64,000 nucleotides of DNA from Amycolatopsis tucumanensis (GCF_021654135.1 NZ_JAKGSD010000011.1:1-64000); one strand, 5' to 3'. Positions 8,482 to 17,716 are shown, numbered from the stretch's first letter. The notes: a model not told the origin generated them from the sequence alone. Numbers and translations are program-made.

Positions 8482-9926
8482 TCATCGGCGTCGACATCGG
8501 TACTTCACTGACGAAGGCCGTCGTGTTCGACGAGGCCGGGGTGTCGCTGCACCAGGCCTGCACGCCGTCTGAGGTGCACCACCTGTCCGGCGGCCGGGTC
8601 GAGCAGGACCTCGACCAGGTCGTCGGCACGGTCGCGACCGTCGTGCGCGAGGTCGCGGCGAAACTGGACGCCCCGGTCACCGCGCTGGCGCTGACCGGCC
8701 AGGGCGACGGTGTGTGGCTCCGCGACGAGGACGGCAACGCGGTGCGGCCGGCCATTTCCTGGCTCGACGGCCGGGCCAACGCGCTGCTCGCCAAGTGGCA
8801 GGCCGACGGTGTGTCGCGGGAGGTGTTCCGGCGCACGGGATCGGGCATGTTCCCCGGCTGCGCGGCCGCGATCCTGTCCTACCTGGACACCCACGAACCC
8901 GAGGTGCTGGACCGGGCCGCGGTGGCCGGGTACTGCGTCGACGCCGTGGTGCAGCGGCTGACCGGTGAGATCACGGTCGACGTGTCCGACGCGTCCCTGC
9001 CGTTCCTCGACCCGAAGACCCGGCGCTACGACGAGGGCGCGATCGCCGCCGTCGGACTGTCCCACCGGCGGAACCTGCTGGCCGAACCGGCGGCGCCGAA
9101 GGCCGTGTTCAGCCTGAACCGCCGCGGCGCCGAACTCCTCGGGCTGCCCGAGGGGCTGCCGGTCACCGCCGGCCCGTTCGACCTGCCTGCCAGCGCCATC
9201 GGCGCCGGCGTTCGCGCGCCGGGAGACGGCATCCTCACCGCGGGCACCACGCTGGCCTGCCAGGTGCTCACCGACAACGCCGAGTTCGACGGCGAGGGCG
9301 AGCCGGCCGGGATGTTCCTGTCCACGCCGACCCCCGGCGAGTACCTGCACGCGATGCCGGCGATGGTCGGCACCGCGAGCATCGACTGGATCTGCCGCCT
9401 GCTGGGCATCGAGGTCACCGAGATCGGGACGCTGCTCGCGCAGAGCCCGCCCGGTGCCGCCGGGGTGCGGGCGCTGCCGTTCCTGTCCGCGTCCGGTGAG
9501 CGGGCGCCGTTCGTCGACGCGTCCGCGCGGGCGCAGTTCGCCGGGCTGAGCCTGGAGCACGGGCGGGCGGACGTGGTGCGTGCGCTGTGCGAGTCGATCG
9601 CGTACGCGGCACGGCACTGCTTCGACGCGGCCGGGTTGTCCGGCCGGTTGTACGCGTGCGGCGGCGGGGTGCGCTCCGCCGAGTGGACGCAGATCTTCGC
9701 CGACGTGCTCGGCCGCCCTATCGTGATCCCGAGCGATCCGGGTGTCGGGGCGCGGGGTGCCGTCCTGGTCGCGGCCGAGGCGCTGAACCAGCCGTTCGAC
9801 GCGGAGCTGTGGGCGAGCAGTTCGCGGACCGTGTCGCCGGTACCCGAAAATGTCGAGTTCTACCAGAGCGGTTACGCGGACTACCAGGCGTCGCTGACCG
9901 CCGCGCGGGGGTTGTGGCGACTGTGA
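8478..9926 (+). CDS. Second FGGY-family carbohydrate kinase
   Basis: The protein has 482 residues. IIGVDIGTSLTKAVVFD is the N-terminal phosphate loop, LTGQGDGVWL and SWLDGRAN are sugar-site segments, and AGPFDLPASAIGAG sits where the catalytic Asp is normally found. ACGGGVRSAEWTQIFADVL is the adenosine loop. It is only distantly similar to the kinase at 318-1721, so the locus holds two kinases for different substrates or steps. It is coupled to the dehydrogenase before it and to the aldolase after it (GTGA). The pairing with a FucA-type aldolase suggests that it makes a ketose 1-phosphate for cleavage; L-xylulose-, L-fuculose- or erythritol-type substrates are possible. Confidence 0.88.
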   Translation: MIIGVDIGTSLTKAVVFDEAGVSLHQACTPSEVHHLSGGRVEQDLDQVVGTVATVVREVAAKLDAPVTALALTGQGDGVWLRDEDGNAVRPAISWLDGRANALLAKWQADGVSREVFRRTGSGMFPGCAAAILSYLDTHEPEVLDRAAVAGYCVDAVVQRLTGEITVDVSDASLPFLDPKTRRYDEGAIAAVGLSHRRNLLAEPAAPKAVFSLNRRGAELLGLPEGLPVTAGPFDLPASAIGAGVRAPGDGILTAGTTLACQVLTDNAEFDGEGEPAGMFLSTPTPGEYLHAMPAMVGTASIDWICRLLGIEVTEIGTLLAQSPPGAAGVRALPFLSASGERAPFVDASARAQFAGLSLEHGRADVVRALCESIAYAARHCFDAAGLSGRLYACGGGVRSAEWTQIFADVLGRPIVIPSDPGVGARGAVLVAAEALNQPFDAELWASSSRTVSPVPENVEFYQSGYADYQASLTAARGLWRL

Positions 9927-10573
9927 TCCTGGCCGACGAACGGCGAGCGGTGTGCGAGTACGCGCGACGATTGACCGCCGACGGGCTCGTGGTGGGCACC
10001 TCCGGCAACATCTCCGCCCGCTCGGGCGAGCTGATCGCCGTGACGCCGACCGGCGTGGACTACGGCGTGCTGACGCCTGAGGACATCCCGGTGGTGGCGC
10101 TCGACGGGTCCATTGTGGAGGGCAAGCTGCGGCCCACCAGCGAGATGCCGATGCACCTGTCGGTGTACACGAAGGCGGCCGACCCGGACGGCGCGCCGAT
10201 CACCGGCATCGTGCACACGCACTCGGTGCACGCGACCGCGGTGTCCACTTTGGTCGACGAAGTGCCCGCGGTGCACTACATGCTGGCCACGATCGGCCCG
10301 TCCGCGCGGGTGGCCCGCTACGCGACGTACGGCACGGAGGAGCTGGCCGAGTCGATGCTCGCCGCGCTGGAGGGCCGCCGGGGCTGCCTGCTGGGCAACC
10401 ACGGAACCATCACGTACGGCGACGGTCTTGCGGCGGCGTACAGCCGGGCCGAGCAGCTGGAGTGGCTCTGCCAGGTGTGGCTGCTCGCCCGTTCGGCGGG
10501 CAACCCACGGCTGCTGCCGGCCGAGGAGATCGCCCACGTGGTGGAGAAACTGCGGGGGTACGGCCAGAAATAG
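9923..10573 (+). CDS. Class II aldolase, L-fuculose-phosphate aldolase (FucA/AraD) family
   Basis: The protein has 216 residues. TSGNISAR is the phosphate-binding loop. SEMPMH holds the catalytic Glu, GIVHTHSVHATA the two Zn histidines, and LLGNHGTITYG the third. These match FucA, which splits a ketose 1-phosphate into dihydroxyacetone phosphate and a short aldehyde. The GTG start overlaps the kinase stop, so it is the last tightly coupled gene of the operon. Its product would feed lower glycolysis directly. AraD-type epimerase activity is the main alternative, but the operon has no matching isomerase. Confidence 0.9.
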   Translation: MILADERRAVCEYARRLTADGLVVGTSGNISARSGELIAVTPTGVDYGVLTPEDIPVVALDGSIVEGKLRPTSEMPMHLSVYTKAADPDGAPITGIVHTHSVHATAVSTLVDEVPAVHYMLATIGPSARVARYATYGTEELAESMLAALEGRRGCLLGNHGTITYGDGLAAAYSRAEQLEWLCQVWLLARSAGNPRLLPAEEIAHVVEKLRGYGQK

Positions 10574-10598
10574 GTCGCGCGAGCCGGGAGCGGTCGGC

Positions 10599-11102
10599 AT
10601 GCTGGGCGGGGTGGAGGAGATCGTCACCCATCTCGAGATGACCAGCCCGGCCGACCTGCGCCCGGCGCCGCCCGTGCCGGGGGTCGCGGTGGAGCCCGTC
10701 CCCGCCGACTCCCCGCTGGTGCGCCCGACGACGGTGCGGATCGGCAAGCCGTACAACTGGCCGAGCTCCCGCTGGTCCGACGACGACTGGGAGTGGTACC
10801 TGTCCCGCGAGGGGCGCCACTGCGTGCTGATCCGCCACCTGGGCGAGGTCGCGGGCCTGGCGGACTACCAGTCCCACGGCGACGGCGAAGTGGAGATCAC
10901 TACTTTCGGCCTGGTCCCGGAGTACGTGGGCAAGGGCATTGGCGGCTACGCGCTGACCCTGGCGGTCGAGCAGGCGTGGCAACTCACACCGGACGTCCGC
11001 CGCGTGTGGCTGCACACCTCGGACCTCGACCACCCGCACGCCCTGCCGAACTACCACCGCCGAGGCTTCCGCACGTTCCGCACCGCCCGCGGACAACGCT
11101 AA
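10599..11102 (+). CDS. GNAT-family N-acetyltransferase
   Basis: The protein has 167 residues from the ATG at 10599; other in-frame starts lie 12 and 40 bases further. The GNAT core is seen in EITTFGLVPEYVGKGIGGYA, where VGKGIGG is the acetyl-CoA pyrophosphate loop, and in the C-terminal LPNYHRRGFRTFRT, the usual end of the fold. The N-terminal part carries a conserved-looking PYNWPSSRWSDDDW segment. The substrate is unknown. It follows the aldolase after 25 bases and could be read from the same transcript. Its 3' end overlaps by four bases the convergent gene at 11099. Confidence 0.85.
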   Translation: MLGGVEEIVTHLEMTSPADLRPAPPVPGVAVEPVPADSPLVRPTTVRIGKPYNWPSSRWSDDDWEWYLSREGRHCVLIRHLGEVAGLADYQSHGDGEVEITTFGLVPEYVGKGIGGYALTLAVEQAWQLTPDVRRVWLHTSDLDHPHALPNYHRRGFRTFRTARGQR

Positions 11103-11419
11103 CCGTCCTCCCGCCCCGGCAGCGGCTCACCGCGGAGGAAGGCCTCGTAGGCTTCGCGGGCGTCCTCTTCGACCTCCGGAAGCTCGGGGCCGTAGCGGGT
11201 GTCCGTCCGGTCGCGTTTCGGGCCGGAGAGCCAGAACAACTCGTCCGTCTCGACGTCGACGAAGTTCGCGCTCGGCAGCCCGGTCCAGCGGCGCAGCGTC
11301 CGGCCGTGGAAGTAGGCCGTCTGCCACGTCCGGGAAAACCGCACCCACCCGATCCACGACGGACCACGATCGGTGTCGAAACCGGTCTTCAGCTGAACGA
11401 ACATGATCCGCTCCGGCAC
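11099..11419 (-). CDS. Conserved hypothetical protein, 106 residues
   Basis: I do not recognise the family. The chosen GTG start has GAGGGGG just upstream; a longer reading begins at 11479. The protein is rich in aromatic and basic residues in the first half (WIGWVRFSRTWQTAYFHGRT, FVDVETDELFWLSGPKRD) and ends in an acidic helix (LPEVEEDAREAYEAFLRGE). There is no signal peptide or membrane segment, so it is presumably cytosolic. It runs convergently into the GNAT gene. Confidence 0.65.
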   Translation of the reverse strand: MPERIMFVQLKTGFDTDRGPSWIGWVRFSRTWQTAYFHGRTLRRWTGLPSANFVDVETDELFWLSGPKRDRTDTRYGPELPEVEEDAREAYEAFLRGEPLPGREDG

Positions 11420-11452
11420 GGCATCCCCCTCACCCCGGTGATACTGGGAAAC

Positions 11453-11490
11453 GTAGCGTCGAGCAGGCGAAACAGCCACCGGTTAAGTCG
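11453..11490 (+). repeat. Imperfect 38-bp direct repeat, copy 1 (30/38 identical to copy 2)
   Basis: The segment starts gtagcgtcgagcaggcga and ends ccggttaagtcg, just ahead of the gene at 11525. A matching segment at 11992-12029 sits just after that gene. Similarity extends a little upstream in both copies. It could be a duplicated promoter region or an old attachment site. Confidence 0.7.
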
Positions 11491-11524
11491 CGGGCAGCGT
11501 CAGAGCCAGACAAGGAGCCGGCCG

Positions 11525-11977
11525 ATGTTCCAGAACTTCGGACTGAAACCCGCCGTCCGCGGTGGCGCCGTGCTGGGGGCTGGTGCAAGGCGCAGGCGAC
11601 GGGAGTTCCTGGACTTCGTGATCGATGACCGGCCCCTGCTGTCGCTCTTCGACGGGGAGGACGTGGTTTCGGCGCTCGCCACTGATCTTCCGCCGCGTGC
11701 CCTGAGCGGAGAGGTGGACCGTCTGCTGCTCCGCGGCCCGTCCAGCCTTCCGGACGGGCGACAGGTGCTCTACTGCTGCCCAGAGTGCGGCGATCTCGGC
11801 TGCGGAGCCATCACCGCGATGATCATCCAGCAGGACGACTGCATCATCTGGCGCGACTTCCGCTGGCAGGACTCACAAGACCAGGAGCTCGAAAGCTACC
11901 CGGGCGTCGGCCCTTTCCGGTTCAGCGCGGACGAGTACCGGAACGCCCTGGAGCACGCCGCCACTCAGAGCTGGTAG
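11525..11977 (+). CDS. Hypothetical protein with a CCPECGDLGCG cysteine cluster
   Basis: The protein has 150 residues and no family I can name. The N-terminal third is basic (GARRRRREFLDFVIDDRP). The middle has VLYCCPECGDLGCGAITA, four cysteines spaced like a small metal-binding site. The C-terminal part is acidic and aromatic (IIWRDFRWQDSQDQELESY, FRFSADEYRNALEHA). The ATG has GGAG about nine bases upstream (aaggagccggccg). Its neighbours are an unknown gene and an integrase relic, and it lies between two imperfect 38-bp direct repeats. It could be an isolated member of an accessory gene family. Confidence 0.7.
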   Translation: MFQNFGLKPAVRGGAVLGAGARRRRREFLDFVIDDRPLLSLFDGEDVVSALATDLPPRALSGEVDRLLLRGPSSLPDGRQVLYCCPECGDLGCGAITAMIIQQDDCIIWRDFRWQDSQDQELESYPGVGPFRFSADEYRNALEHAATQSW

Positions 11978-11991
11978 TACTCGGTATGAAA

Positions 11992-12029
11992 GTAGTGTTG
12001 ACCAGCCGAAACGGCCACTGATTAAGCCG
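11992..12029 (+). repeat. Imperfect 38-bp direct repeat, copy 2
   Basis: The segment starts gtagtgttgaccagccga and ends ctgattaagccg. It repeats 11453-11490 539 bp downstream and overlaps the stop codon of the integrase relic on the other strand. Confidence 0.7.
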
Positions 12030-12219
12030 CCAGGCCGTCACCAGGCCGTTCGGGGGACACAGGCCGTGCGCCGAAGACCTGATCGATAGCCCGGCGGGTC
12101 CGATCCTTGCTCGAAGGCATGAGGTGCGTGCACGTCCGCAAGATGAAGCCCGGGTCGGAGTGGCCCAGGTACTCCGCGAGCGCCGTGATGGTCTCCCCGG
12201 CGTCAAGGCGCGCCGCCGT
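12022..12219 (-). pseudogene. C-terminal relic of a phage-type tyrosine recombinase
   Basis: The minus strand reads DAGETITALAEYLGHSDPG and continues FILRTCTHLMPSSKDRTR to a stop, which is the end of an actinophage integrase. The catalytic tyrosine, normally in LRTYTHLM, is replaced by Cys, and nothing upstream encodes the rest of the enzyme, so it cannot be active. The break lies in a GC-rich inverted repeat (gcgcgccgccg...cggcggcgcgc, about 12208-12230). Confidence 0.85.
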
Positions 12220-12540
12220 CGGCGGCGCGCTCGGCCCGGTGCGCTGGCAGCCACGCGAGTCCCGAGCGCGGCATAAGCCGGGCTGCCGCTCCGCTTCGCC
12301 CGGCGAGCCGCGCGGGCACGGCCTGGGTGCCGTCCCCGGCAGCTCGGCCGACAGCGGCGCGCAAGCCCACGGGAGACCGCGGCACGAGCAAGGGGCAGGA
12401 CGACGGCCCGGCGCTCTCAGGCCGTCTCCAGGCCGTCAAGCGTCGGGCACGCGCGAGAATCCGTGAGAACTGTCGAGACCTGAACCAGCAGGTCAGAGGC
12501 GGTTTCGAGCTACCGGAGCCAGGTCGCCGCCGAACGGCGA
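12220..12540. other. Non-coding stretch after the integrase relic
   Basis: Apart from the GC-rich inverted repeat at its left end I see no gene or clear signal here. The reading frames present have atypical composition and no recognisable motifs. It may be decayed mobile-element DNA. Confidence 0.5.
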
Positions 12541-13974
12541 TCAGAACTGGTAGTACAGGAACGGGCTGAAAGTCCCGTTCGCGACCAGGATCGCGGCGTA
12601 CAACGCGCCTGCCGTCATCACGCCGATCCGCAAGCCGACGGCGCCGCGGGTTCGGGCGGACTCCAGCAGCGGCCCGGTGACCGGGTTGGCAGGCACCGCG
12701 AAGATCGCCAGCGCGGCGATCAGGATGACCACCCGCTGGTTGGTCAGCGCCGCCTCGACGACGTCCGTCAGGCCGTCGAAGTCGGGGACCAGCATGTGCC
12801 CGATCATGGTGAACGCGTGCCCGATGTCGGCCGACTTGAAGAACACCCAGCCGAACACCACGAGCACCAGCGTCAGCACTCGGCGGCCCACCCTCGAGCC
12901 CACCGCGGCCGGGGTGCGGTCCCAGCCGAACCGGCGCTCGATGATCAGCAGCAGCCCGTGGTAACAACCCCACACCAGGAACGTCCAGTTCGCGCCGTGC
13001 CAGAAACCCGTCAGCACGAACACGATGCACAGGTTCCGGTACGTCTTCGCCGCGCCCGCCCGGTTGCCGCCGAGCGGGATGTACACGTAGTCGCGGAACC
13101 AGCGGCTCAGCGACATGTGCCAGCGCCGCCAGAACTCGGTCACCGTCACCGACGAGTACGGCCGCGCGAAGTTCTCCGGCAGCCGGAACCCGAGCATCCG
13201 GCCCAGCCCGATCGCCATGTCCGAGTAGCCGGAGAAGTCGAAGTACAGCTGCAGCGTGTACCCGACCGCGCCAAGCCACGCGATCGCGAACGTCATCTCG
13301 TCGCCGGGCGTCGCGAAGCACGCTTCCACCATCGGGCTCAGCGAGTCCGCGATGATCGCCTTCTTGCACAGGCCCAGCGCGAACCGCGGGAAGCCCGCGG
13401 CGATGTCGTCCAACCGGTGCGACCGGTGCTGCGGCAACTGGTCCGCGATCTCCCGGTACCGCACGATCGGCCCCGCCACCAGCTGCGGGAACATCGCGAT
13501 GTAGGTCACGAACGACACCGGGTTCCGCAGCGCCCGCCGCTCACCCCGGTAGATGTCGACCACGTACGAGATGTGGTGGAACGTGAAGAACGAAATGCCG
13601 ATCGGCAACGCCAGGTGCGCCACCGGGAACGAACCGCCGAAGAGCTGGGTGAAGTAGTCGATCTGCTGTGTGGCGAACCCGGCGTACTTCCAGACCACCA
13701 GGATGCCGACGTCGAAGCAGATGACCGCGATCAGCAGCGACCGCTTCCGGCTCGACCGCGGCTCCCACGGGTTCGGTTCCAGCGCCGTGCCTGCCGCGAA
13801 GTTGACCACCATGCACGCCAGTAGCAGCAGGGTGAACGCGCCCGCGCCACTGGCGTAGAAGATCAGGCTGGCGACCGCGATGATGCCGTTCCGCCAGCTC
13901 CTCGGCAGCACCAGCACGGCGAGCAACGTCGCCGGGAGGAAGTACCAGAGGAACAGCGGTGAAGCGAACGACAT
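12541..13974 (-). CDS. MBOAT-family membrane O-acyltransferase (AlgI/DltB-like)
   Basis: This 477-residue protein has about ten hydrophobic segments, beginning FLWYFLPATLLAVLVLP. Family hallmarks are PIGISFFTFHHISYVVDIYRG, MFPQLVAGPIVRYREI, LYFDFSGYSDMAIGLGRMLG and the catalytic His in VLTGFWHGANWTFLVWG. AlgI-type members pass acyl groups across or onto extracellular polysaccharides, usually with a partner SGNH/AlgJ-type protein. No such partner is next to it here, so the acceptor is unknown. It sits alone between the integrase relic and a non-coding gap. Confidence 0.93.
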   Translation of the reverse strand: MSFASPLFLWYFLPATLLAVLVLPRSWRNGIIAVASLIFYASGAGAFTLLLLACMVVNFAAGTALEPNPWEPRSSRKRSLLIAVICFDVGILVVWKYAGFATQQIDYFTQLFGGSFPVAHLALPIGISFFTFHHISYVVDIYRGERRALRNPVSFVTYIAMFPQLVAGPIVRYREIADQLPQHRSHRLDDIAAGFPRFALGLCKKAIIADSLSPMVEACFATPGDEMTFAIAWLGAVGYTLQLYFDFSGYSDMAIGLGRMLGFRLPENFARPYSSVTVTEFWRRWHMSLSRWFRDYVYIPLGGNRAGAAKTYRNLCIVFVLTGFWHGANWTFLVWGCYHGLLLIIERRFGWDRTPAAVGSRVGRRVLTLVLVVFGWVFFKSADIGHAFTMIGHMLVPDFDGLTDVVEAALTNQRVVILIAALAIFAVPANPVTGPLLESARTRGAVGLRIGVMTAGALYAAILVANGTFSPFLYYQF

Positions 13975-14095
13975 CGACCTGGGGTCCCCCTGTGCACGCG
14001 GATCAGCGCACTGACCTTAGCCGACCCGGTTGGCCCGAAGGAGTGAAACTCACCGCTTCAGCAGCGGGTGTGTGAAGTTCCCCGCTGCCCGCCAC

Positions 14096-14127
14096 AAAAA
14101 GAAGCGGCGCCGGAGACCGGCGCCGCT
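14096..14127 (-). terminator. Rho-independent terminator of the cysS-rlmB unit
   Basis: A perfect 11-bp stem agcggcgccgg/ccggcgccgct with a 3-base loop (14103-14127) is followed on the minus strand by TTCTTTTT. It lies 14 bases beyond the rlmB stop codon. Confidence 0.85.
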
Positions 14128-14140
14128 CGAACAGCCACGA

Positions 14141-15097
14141 TCAGATGCGGCCCGCCACCCGACGCCGCCGCGCGACCTCCGCCAGCAGCACCGCCGCCGC
14201 GACGGACGCGTTCAGCGACTCCACCCCGGCGGCCATCGGGATCGACACCGTCTCGTCGCAGGTCTCGCGCACCAGGCGGGACAGGCCACGCCCCTCGGAG
14301 CCCACCACGACCACCAGCGGATCCGTCGCCAGCGACAGGTCGTCGATCCCGACCGAGCCGTCCGCGTCCAGGCCCGCGATCATCAGGCCCTCCTCCGCCC
14401 ACAGCTTCAGCTGCCGGGTCAGGTTGGTCGCGATCGCGATCGGCATCTTCGCCGCGGTGCCGGCGCTCGTCCGCCACGCCACGGCCGTGACGCCCGCGCT
14501 GCGACGCTGCGGCAGCAGCACCCCGTGCGCCCCGAACGCCGCCGCCGAACGCACCACCGCACCCAGGTTCCGCGGGTCGGTCACGCCGTCGAGCGCCACC
14601 AGCAGCGGCGGCTCACCCGAGTTCTTCGCGATCGCCAGCAGGTCGTCCGGGTGGCTGTACTCGAACGGCGGGACCTGCAGCCCGAGCCCCTGGTGCACCG
14701 CGCGGTTGGTCTTGCGGTCCAGCTCCTCGCGCGGGATCTCCAGGATCGAGATGCCCTTGTCCGCCGCCAGCCGCACCGCTTCGGTGACCCGGTCGTCGGC
14801 GTCGATGTTCAGGGCCACGAACAGCGTGGTGCCCGGCACGCCCGCGCGCAGGGCCTCAACCACCGGGTTGCGGCCCGCGATGATCTCCGGCCCTTCGCGG
14901 CGGTCGCGGGACTTCTCGGCGCGCGCGGCAGCCGCCGCGGCACGCTTCTGCTTCGGGTGCCCGGGGCGCATCTCCGCGCGCGGCGTCGGGCCCTTGCCCT
15001 CCAGCCCGCGGCGGCGCTGACCGCCGGAGCCGACGACGGCGCCCTTCTTGGTGCCCTCTTTGCGAACCGCACCCCGGCGCTTGGAATTGCCTGCCAT
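14141..15097 (-). CDS. rlmB: 23S rRNA (guanosine-2'-O-)-methyltransferase RlmB, SpoU/TrmH family
   Basis: The protein has 318 residues. A basic, low-complexity N-terminal extension of about 75 residues ([19 protein letters not shown] onward) precedes the substrate-binding domain that starts [16 protein letters not shown]. The knotted SPOUT domain has its three motifs: [26 protein letters not shown] and [14 protein letters not shown]. It 2'-O-methylates a guanosine of 23S rRNA using S-adenosylmethionine. It starts directly at the cysS stop codon, and the same pair is adjacent in mycobacteria. The long basic tail is common in actinobacterial members. Confidence 0.95.
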   Translation of the reverse strand: MAGNSKRRGAVRKEGTKKGAVVGSGGQRRRGLEGKGPTPRAEMRPGHPKQKRAAAAAARAEKSRDRREGPEIIAGRNPVVEALRAGVPGTTLFVALNIDADDRVTEAVRLAADKGISILEIPREELDRKTNRAVHQGLGLQVPPFEYSHPDDLLAIAKNSGEPPLLVALDGVTDPRNLGAVVRSAAAFGAHGVLLPQRRSAGVTAVAWRTSAGTAAKMPIAIATNLTRQLKLWAEEGLMIAGLDADGSVGIDDLSLATDPLVVVVGSEGRGLSRLVRETCDETVSIPMAAGVESLNASVAAAVLLAEVARRRRVAGRI

Positions 15098-16489
15098 TTA
15101 AGCTTCTTTCACGGTCCACACCGGACCATCGGGAGTATCTTCGACCGCGATCCCCGCCTTGAGCAGGCGGTCGCGCACGGCGTCGGCCCTGGCGAAGTCA
15201 CGCGTGGCGCGCGCCTCCTGGCGCTCCACGAGCATCGCCTCGACCAACTCGGCCAGTGCGGCCCTCGCCGGCGTCTCCGCCGCCGAGCTCTCCGCCCATT
15301 CCGGTGCCAGCGGGTCCAGCCCGAGCACACCCATCATCGCGCGCACCGAGCCCGCGGCCGCGCGCGCCTTGGCGTCATCGCCGGAGTCCAGTGCCGCATT
15401 ACCCTCGCGGACCAGGTTGTGCACGGCCGCGACCGCCGCCGGCGTGGACAGGTCGTCGTCCATCGCGGCGACGAACTCGGGCGCCAGCTCACCCGGCTCG
15501 ACCGTGCCCGTCCGCTGCGCCGCCCGGCGCAGGAAGCCCTCGATCCGCCGGTAGCCCTGGGCCGCCTCGGACAACGCGCCGTCGGAGTACTCGATGGTCG
15601 ACCGGTAGTGCGGCTGCACCAAGTAGTACCGCAGCTCGGCGGCCCGGTAGTTGCGCAGCATCGCCTCGATCGACACGACGTTGCCCAGCGACTTCGACAT
15701 CTTCTCGCCGGACAGCGTCACCCACGCGTTGTGCAGCCAGAACCGCGCGAACGGGTCACCCGCCGCCTGCGACTGGGCGCGCTCGTTCTCGTGGTGCGGG
15801 AACACCAGGTCGACGCCCCCGCCGTGAATGTCGAACTCGGCGCCCAGGTAGGTGGTCGCCATCGCGGAGCACTCCAGGTGCCAGCCCGGCCGCCCGTCGC
15901 CCCACGGGGTCGGCCACGACGGCTCGCCCGGCTTAGCGCTCTTCCACAGCGTGAAGTCCCGCGGGTCGCGCTTGCCCTCGGCCAGGGTCTCGCCCTGCTG
16001 CACCTCGTCCAGCTTCTGCCGGGACAGCGCGCCGTACTCGGGGAACGTGGACACGGCGAAGTACACGTCGCCGCCTGCCGCGTAGGCGTGCCCGGCGTCG
16101 ATGAGGCGCTGCATCAGCTCCACCATCTGCGTGACGTGCCCGGTGGCGCGCGGCGCGATGGACGGCGGCAGGCAGCCGAGGACCGTGTAGGCCTCCTCGA
16201 ACGCCCGTTCGTGCGTCGCCGCCCACTCCCACCACGGCCGTCCGGCGTCGGCGGCCTTGGTGAGGATCTTGTCGTCGATGTCCGTGACGTTCCGCACGAA
16301 CAACACGTCCAGTCCACTGTGGATCAGCCAGCGGCGCAGGACGTCGTAGTTCAGGGCGCCGCGGACGTGCCCGATGTGCGGAATGCCCTGCACGGTGGCC
16401 CCACACACGTACATGGACGCCGTTCCGCTACGGGCGGGGTGGAACTCCCGCACGCTCCTGCTCGCGGTGTCGTACAGATGAAGGGCCAC
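15098..16489 (-). CDS. cysS: Cysteinyl-tRNA synthetase
   Basis: This 463-residue class I aminoacyl-tRNA synthetase attaches cysteine to its t[19 protein letters not shown] contains the first Zn ligand and the HIGH motif. WHLECSAMA and the following [14 protein letters not shown] hold the remaining Zn ligands and the cysteine pocket. [10 protein letters not shown] is the KMSKS loop, and the C-terminal helical anticodon domain is complete. It is flanked by rlmB downstream and, after a gap of about 30 bases, a HAD gene upstream. The mycobacterial order has ispF next, so the HAD gene is an insertion in the shared order. Confidence 0.97.
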   Translation of the reverse strand: MALHLYDTASRSVREFHPARSGTASMYVCGATVQGIPHIGHVRGALNYDVLRRWLIHSGLDVLFVRNVTDIDDKILTKAADAGRPWWEWAATHERAFEEAYTVLGCLPPSIAPRATGHVTQMVELMQRLIDAGHAYAAGGDVYFAVSTFPEYGALSRQKLDEVQQGETLAEGKRDPRDFTLWKSAKPGEPSWPTPWGDGRPGWHLECSAMATTYLGAEFDIHGGGVDLVFPHHENERAQSQAAGDPFARFWLHNAWVTLSGEKMSKSLGNVVSIEAMLRNYRAAELRYYLVQPHYRSTIEYSDGALSEAAQGYRRIEGFLRRAAQRTGTVEPGELAPEFVAAMDDDLSTPAAVAAVHNLVREGNAALDSGDDAKARAAAGSVRAMMGVLGLDPLAPEWAESSAAETPARAALAELVEAMLVERQEARATRDFARADAVRDRLLKAGIAVEDTPDGPVWTVKEA

Positions 16490-16520
16490 CCTGAAATGGT
16501 ACGGGTCACCTTGACGCCGC

Positions 16521-17207
16521 TCAGAGCACCCCGTGCGTGCGCAGGGCCGTGAGCAGGCCGTCCGGGCGTTCGGCGGTCGGCAGCGGGTCGACGAGGGCGA
16601 ACGCGCAGCCGAGCGCCTTCGCCCCGCCGTCGGCCTCCTCGCTGTCGCCGACCATGAGCGTGTTCTCCGGCGCCACCCCGAGCTTGTCGATCAGCAGCCG
16701 GAACACCTCGGGCTGCGGCTTGATGTAGCCCTCCTCGAAGGAGAGCAGGAACTCGTCGACGAAGTCGGTGTAACCGCGCATCGCGAACGCGGGCCGGATG
16801 TCGAAGGCGATGTTGCTCAGCACGCCGACCTTGACGCCCTTGGCGGCGGTGTCCTTCAGCGCGGCCTCGGTGTCCGGGTACGGCGTCCACTCCGCGGGGT
16901 CGATCAGGCGGTTGTAGAGCGCCTCGGCCTGGTGGGCGTGCGCGACGCCGGACTTGCGCAGCACCTCGAGGTAGATCTTGCGGTGCAGCGCCGGGTCGAG
17001 GTCCCGGTTCTCCCACGCGTGCTGGTACTCCTCGGACAGCTCGACGACCTGCCCGGTCGGGGCGGTCATGCGGCGCATCAGCTCGGTCTGCGCCTCGACG
17101 TCGAGCGGGGCGCCGTCGGGGGTCGTGAGGTCGGACAGCCAGCTGGAGTTCTGCTCGAGCCGGAAGAGGGTGCCGGAGAAGTCGAACATCACCGCCTGAA
17201 TCGTCAC
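16521..17207 (-). CDS. HAD-superfamily hydrolase with a DFSGT nucleophile motif
   Basis: The protein has 228 residues. The first HAD motif reads [13 protein letters not shown]: the nucleophile Asp is present, but the second Asp of DxD, the usual general acid, is Ser. Motif II (VLSNIAF), the motif III lysine ([12 protein letters not shown]) and motif IV ([16 protein letters not shown]) are intact. The overall build resembles epoxide-hydrolase-N-terminal or phosphatase HADs. The Ser could slow phosphatase turnover or mark another chemistry. It lies between cysS and ispF on the same strand. Confidence 0.88.
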   Translation of the reverse strand: MTIQAVMFDFSGTLFRLEQNSSWLSDLTTPDGAPLDVEAQTELMRRMTAPTGQVVELSEEYQHAWENRDLDPALHRKIYLEVLRKSGVAHAHQAEALYNRLIDPAEWTPYPDTEAALKDTAAKGVKVGVLSNIAFDIRPAFAMRGYTDFVDEFLLSFEEGYIKPQPEVFRLLIDKLGVAPENTLMVGDSEEADGGAKALGCAFALVDPLPTAERPDGLLTALRTHGVL

Positions 17208-17248
17208 AGAACACAGGCTACCGGGGATGACCTCGGGATTCGTGTGAC

Positions 17249-17716
17249 TTATTCCGCCGGCAGCAGCAGCGCGGTGGCGACCGCGGCGATGCCCTCGCCG
17301 CGGCCGGTCAGGCCGAGCCCGTCGGTGGTGGTGCCGCTGACGCTGACCGCGCCGCCCGCGGCCTTGCTCAGGACGTCCTGGGCCTCTTCACGCCGCTTGC
17401 CGATGCGCGGCGCGTTGCCGATGACCTGCACCGACGCGTTGCCGAGCCGCCAGCCTTGGGCCTCGACGAGCCGGCGCGCCTCGGCCACGAACTCGGCGCC
17501 GTGCGCGCCTGCCCAGCGGGGGTCGCTGGTGCCGAACACCGCGCCCAGGTCGCCGAGCCCGGCGGCGGACAGCATCGCGTCGCACAGCGCGTGGGCGGCC
17601 ACGTCGCCGTCGGAGTGGCCGGCGCAGCCGTCGGCGCCCTCCCACAGCAGCCCGGCGATCCAGCACTCGCGGCCAGCCTCGATCGGATGGACGTCGACCC
17701 CGGTCCCGACCCTCAA
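17249..17716 (-). CDS. ispF: 2-C-methyl-D-erythritol 2,4-cyclodiphosphate synthase
   Basis: The protein has 155 residues. The metal site is seen in [12 protein letters not shown] (Asp and His) and [15 protein letters not shown] (His). The conserved [14 protein letters not shown] and [17 protein letters not shown] segments complete the active site and CDP pocket. It catalyses the fifth step of the non-mevalonate isoprenoid pathway. Its start overlaps the ispD stop by four bases, so the two are coupled. Confidence 0.96.
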   Translation of the reverse strand: MRVGTGVDVHPIEAGRECWIAGLLWEGADGCAGHSDGDVAAHALCDAMLSAAGLGDLGAVFGTSDPRWAGAHGAEFVAEARRLVEAQGWRLGNASVQVIGNAPRIGKRREEAQDVLSKAAGGAVSVSGTTTDGLGLTGRGEGIAAVATALLLPAE

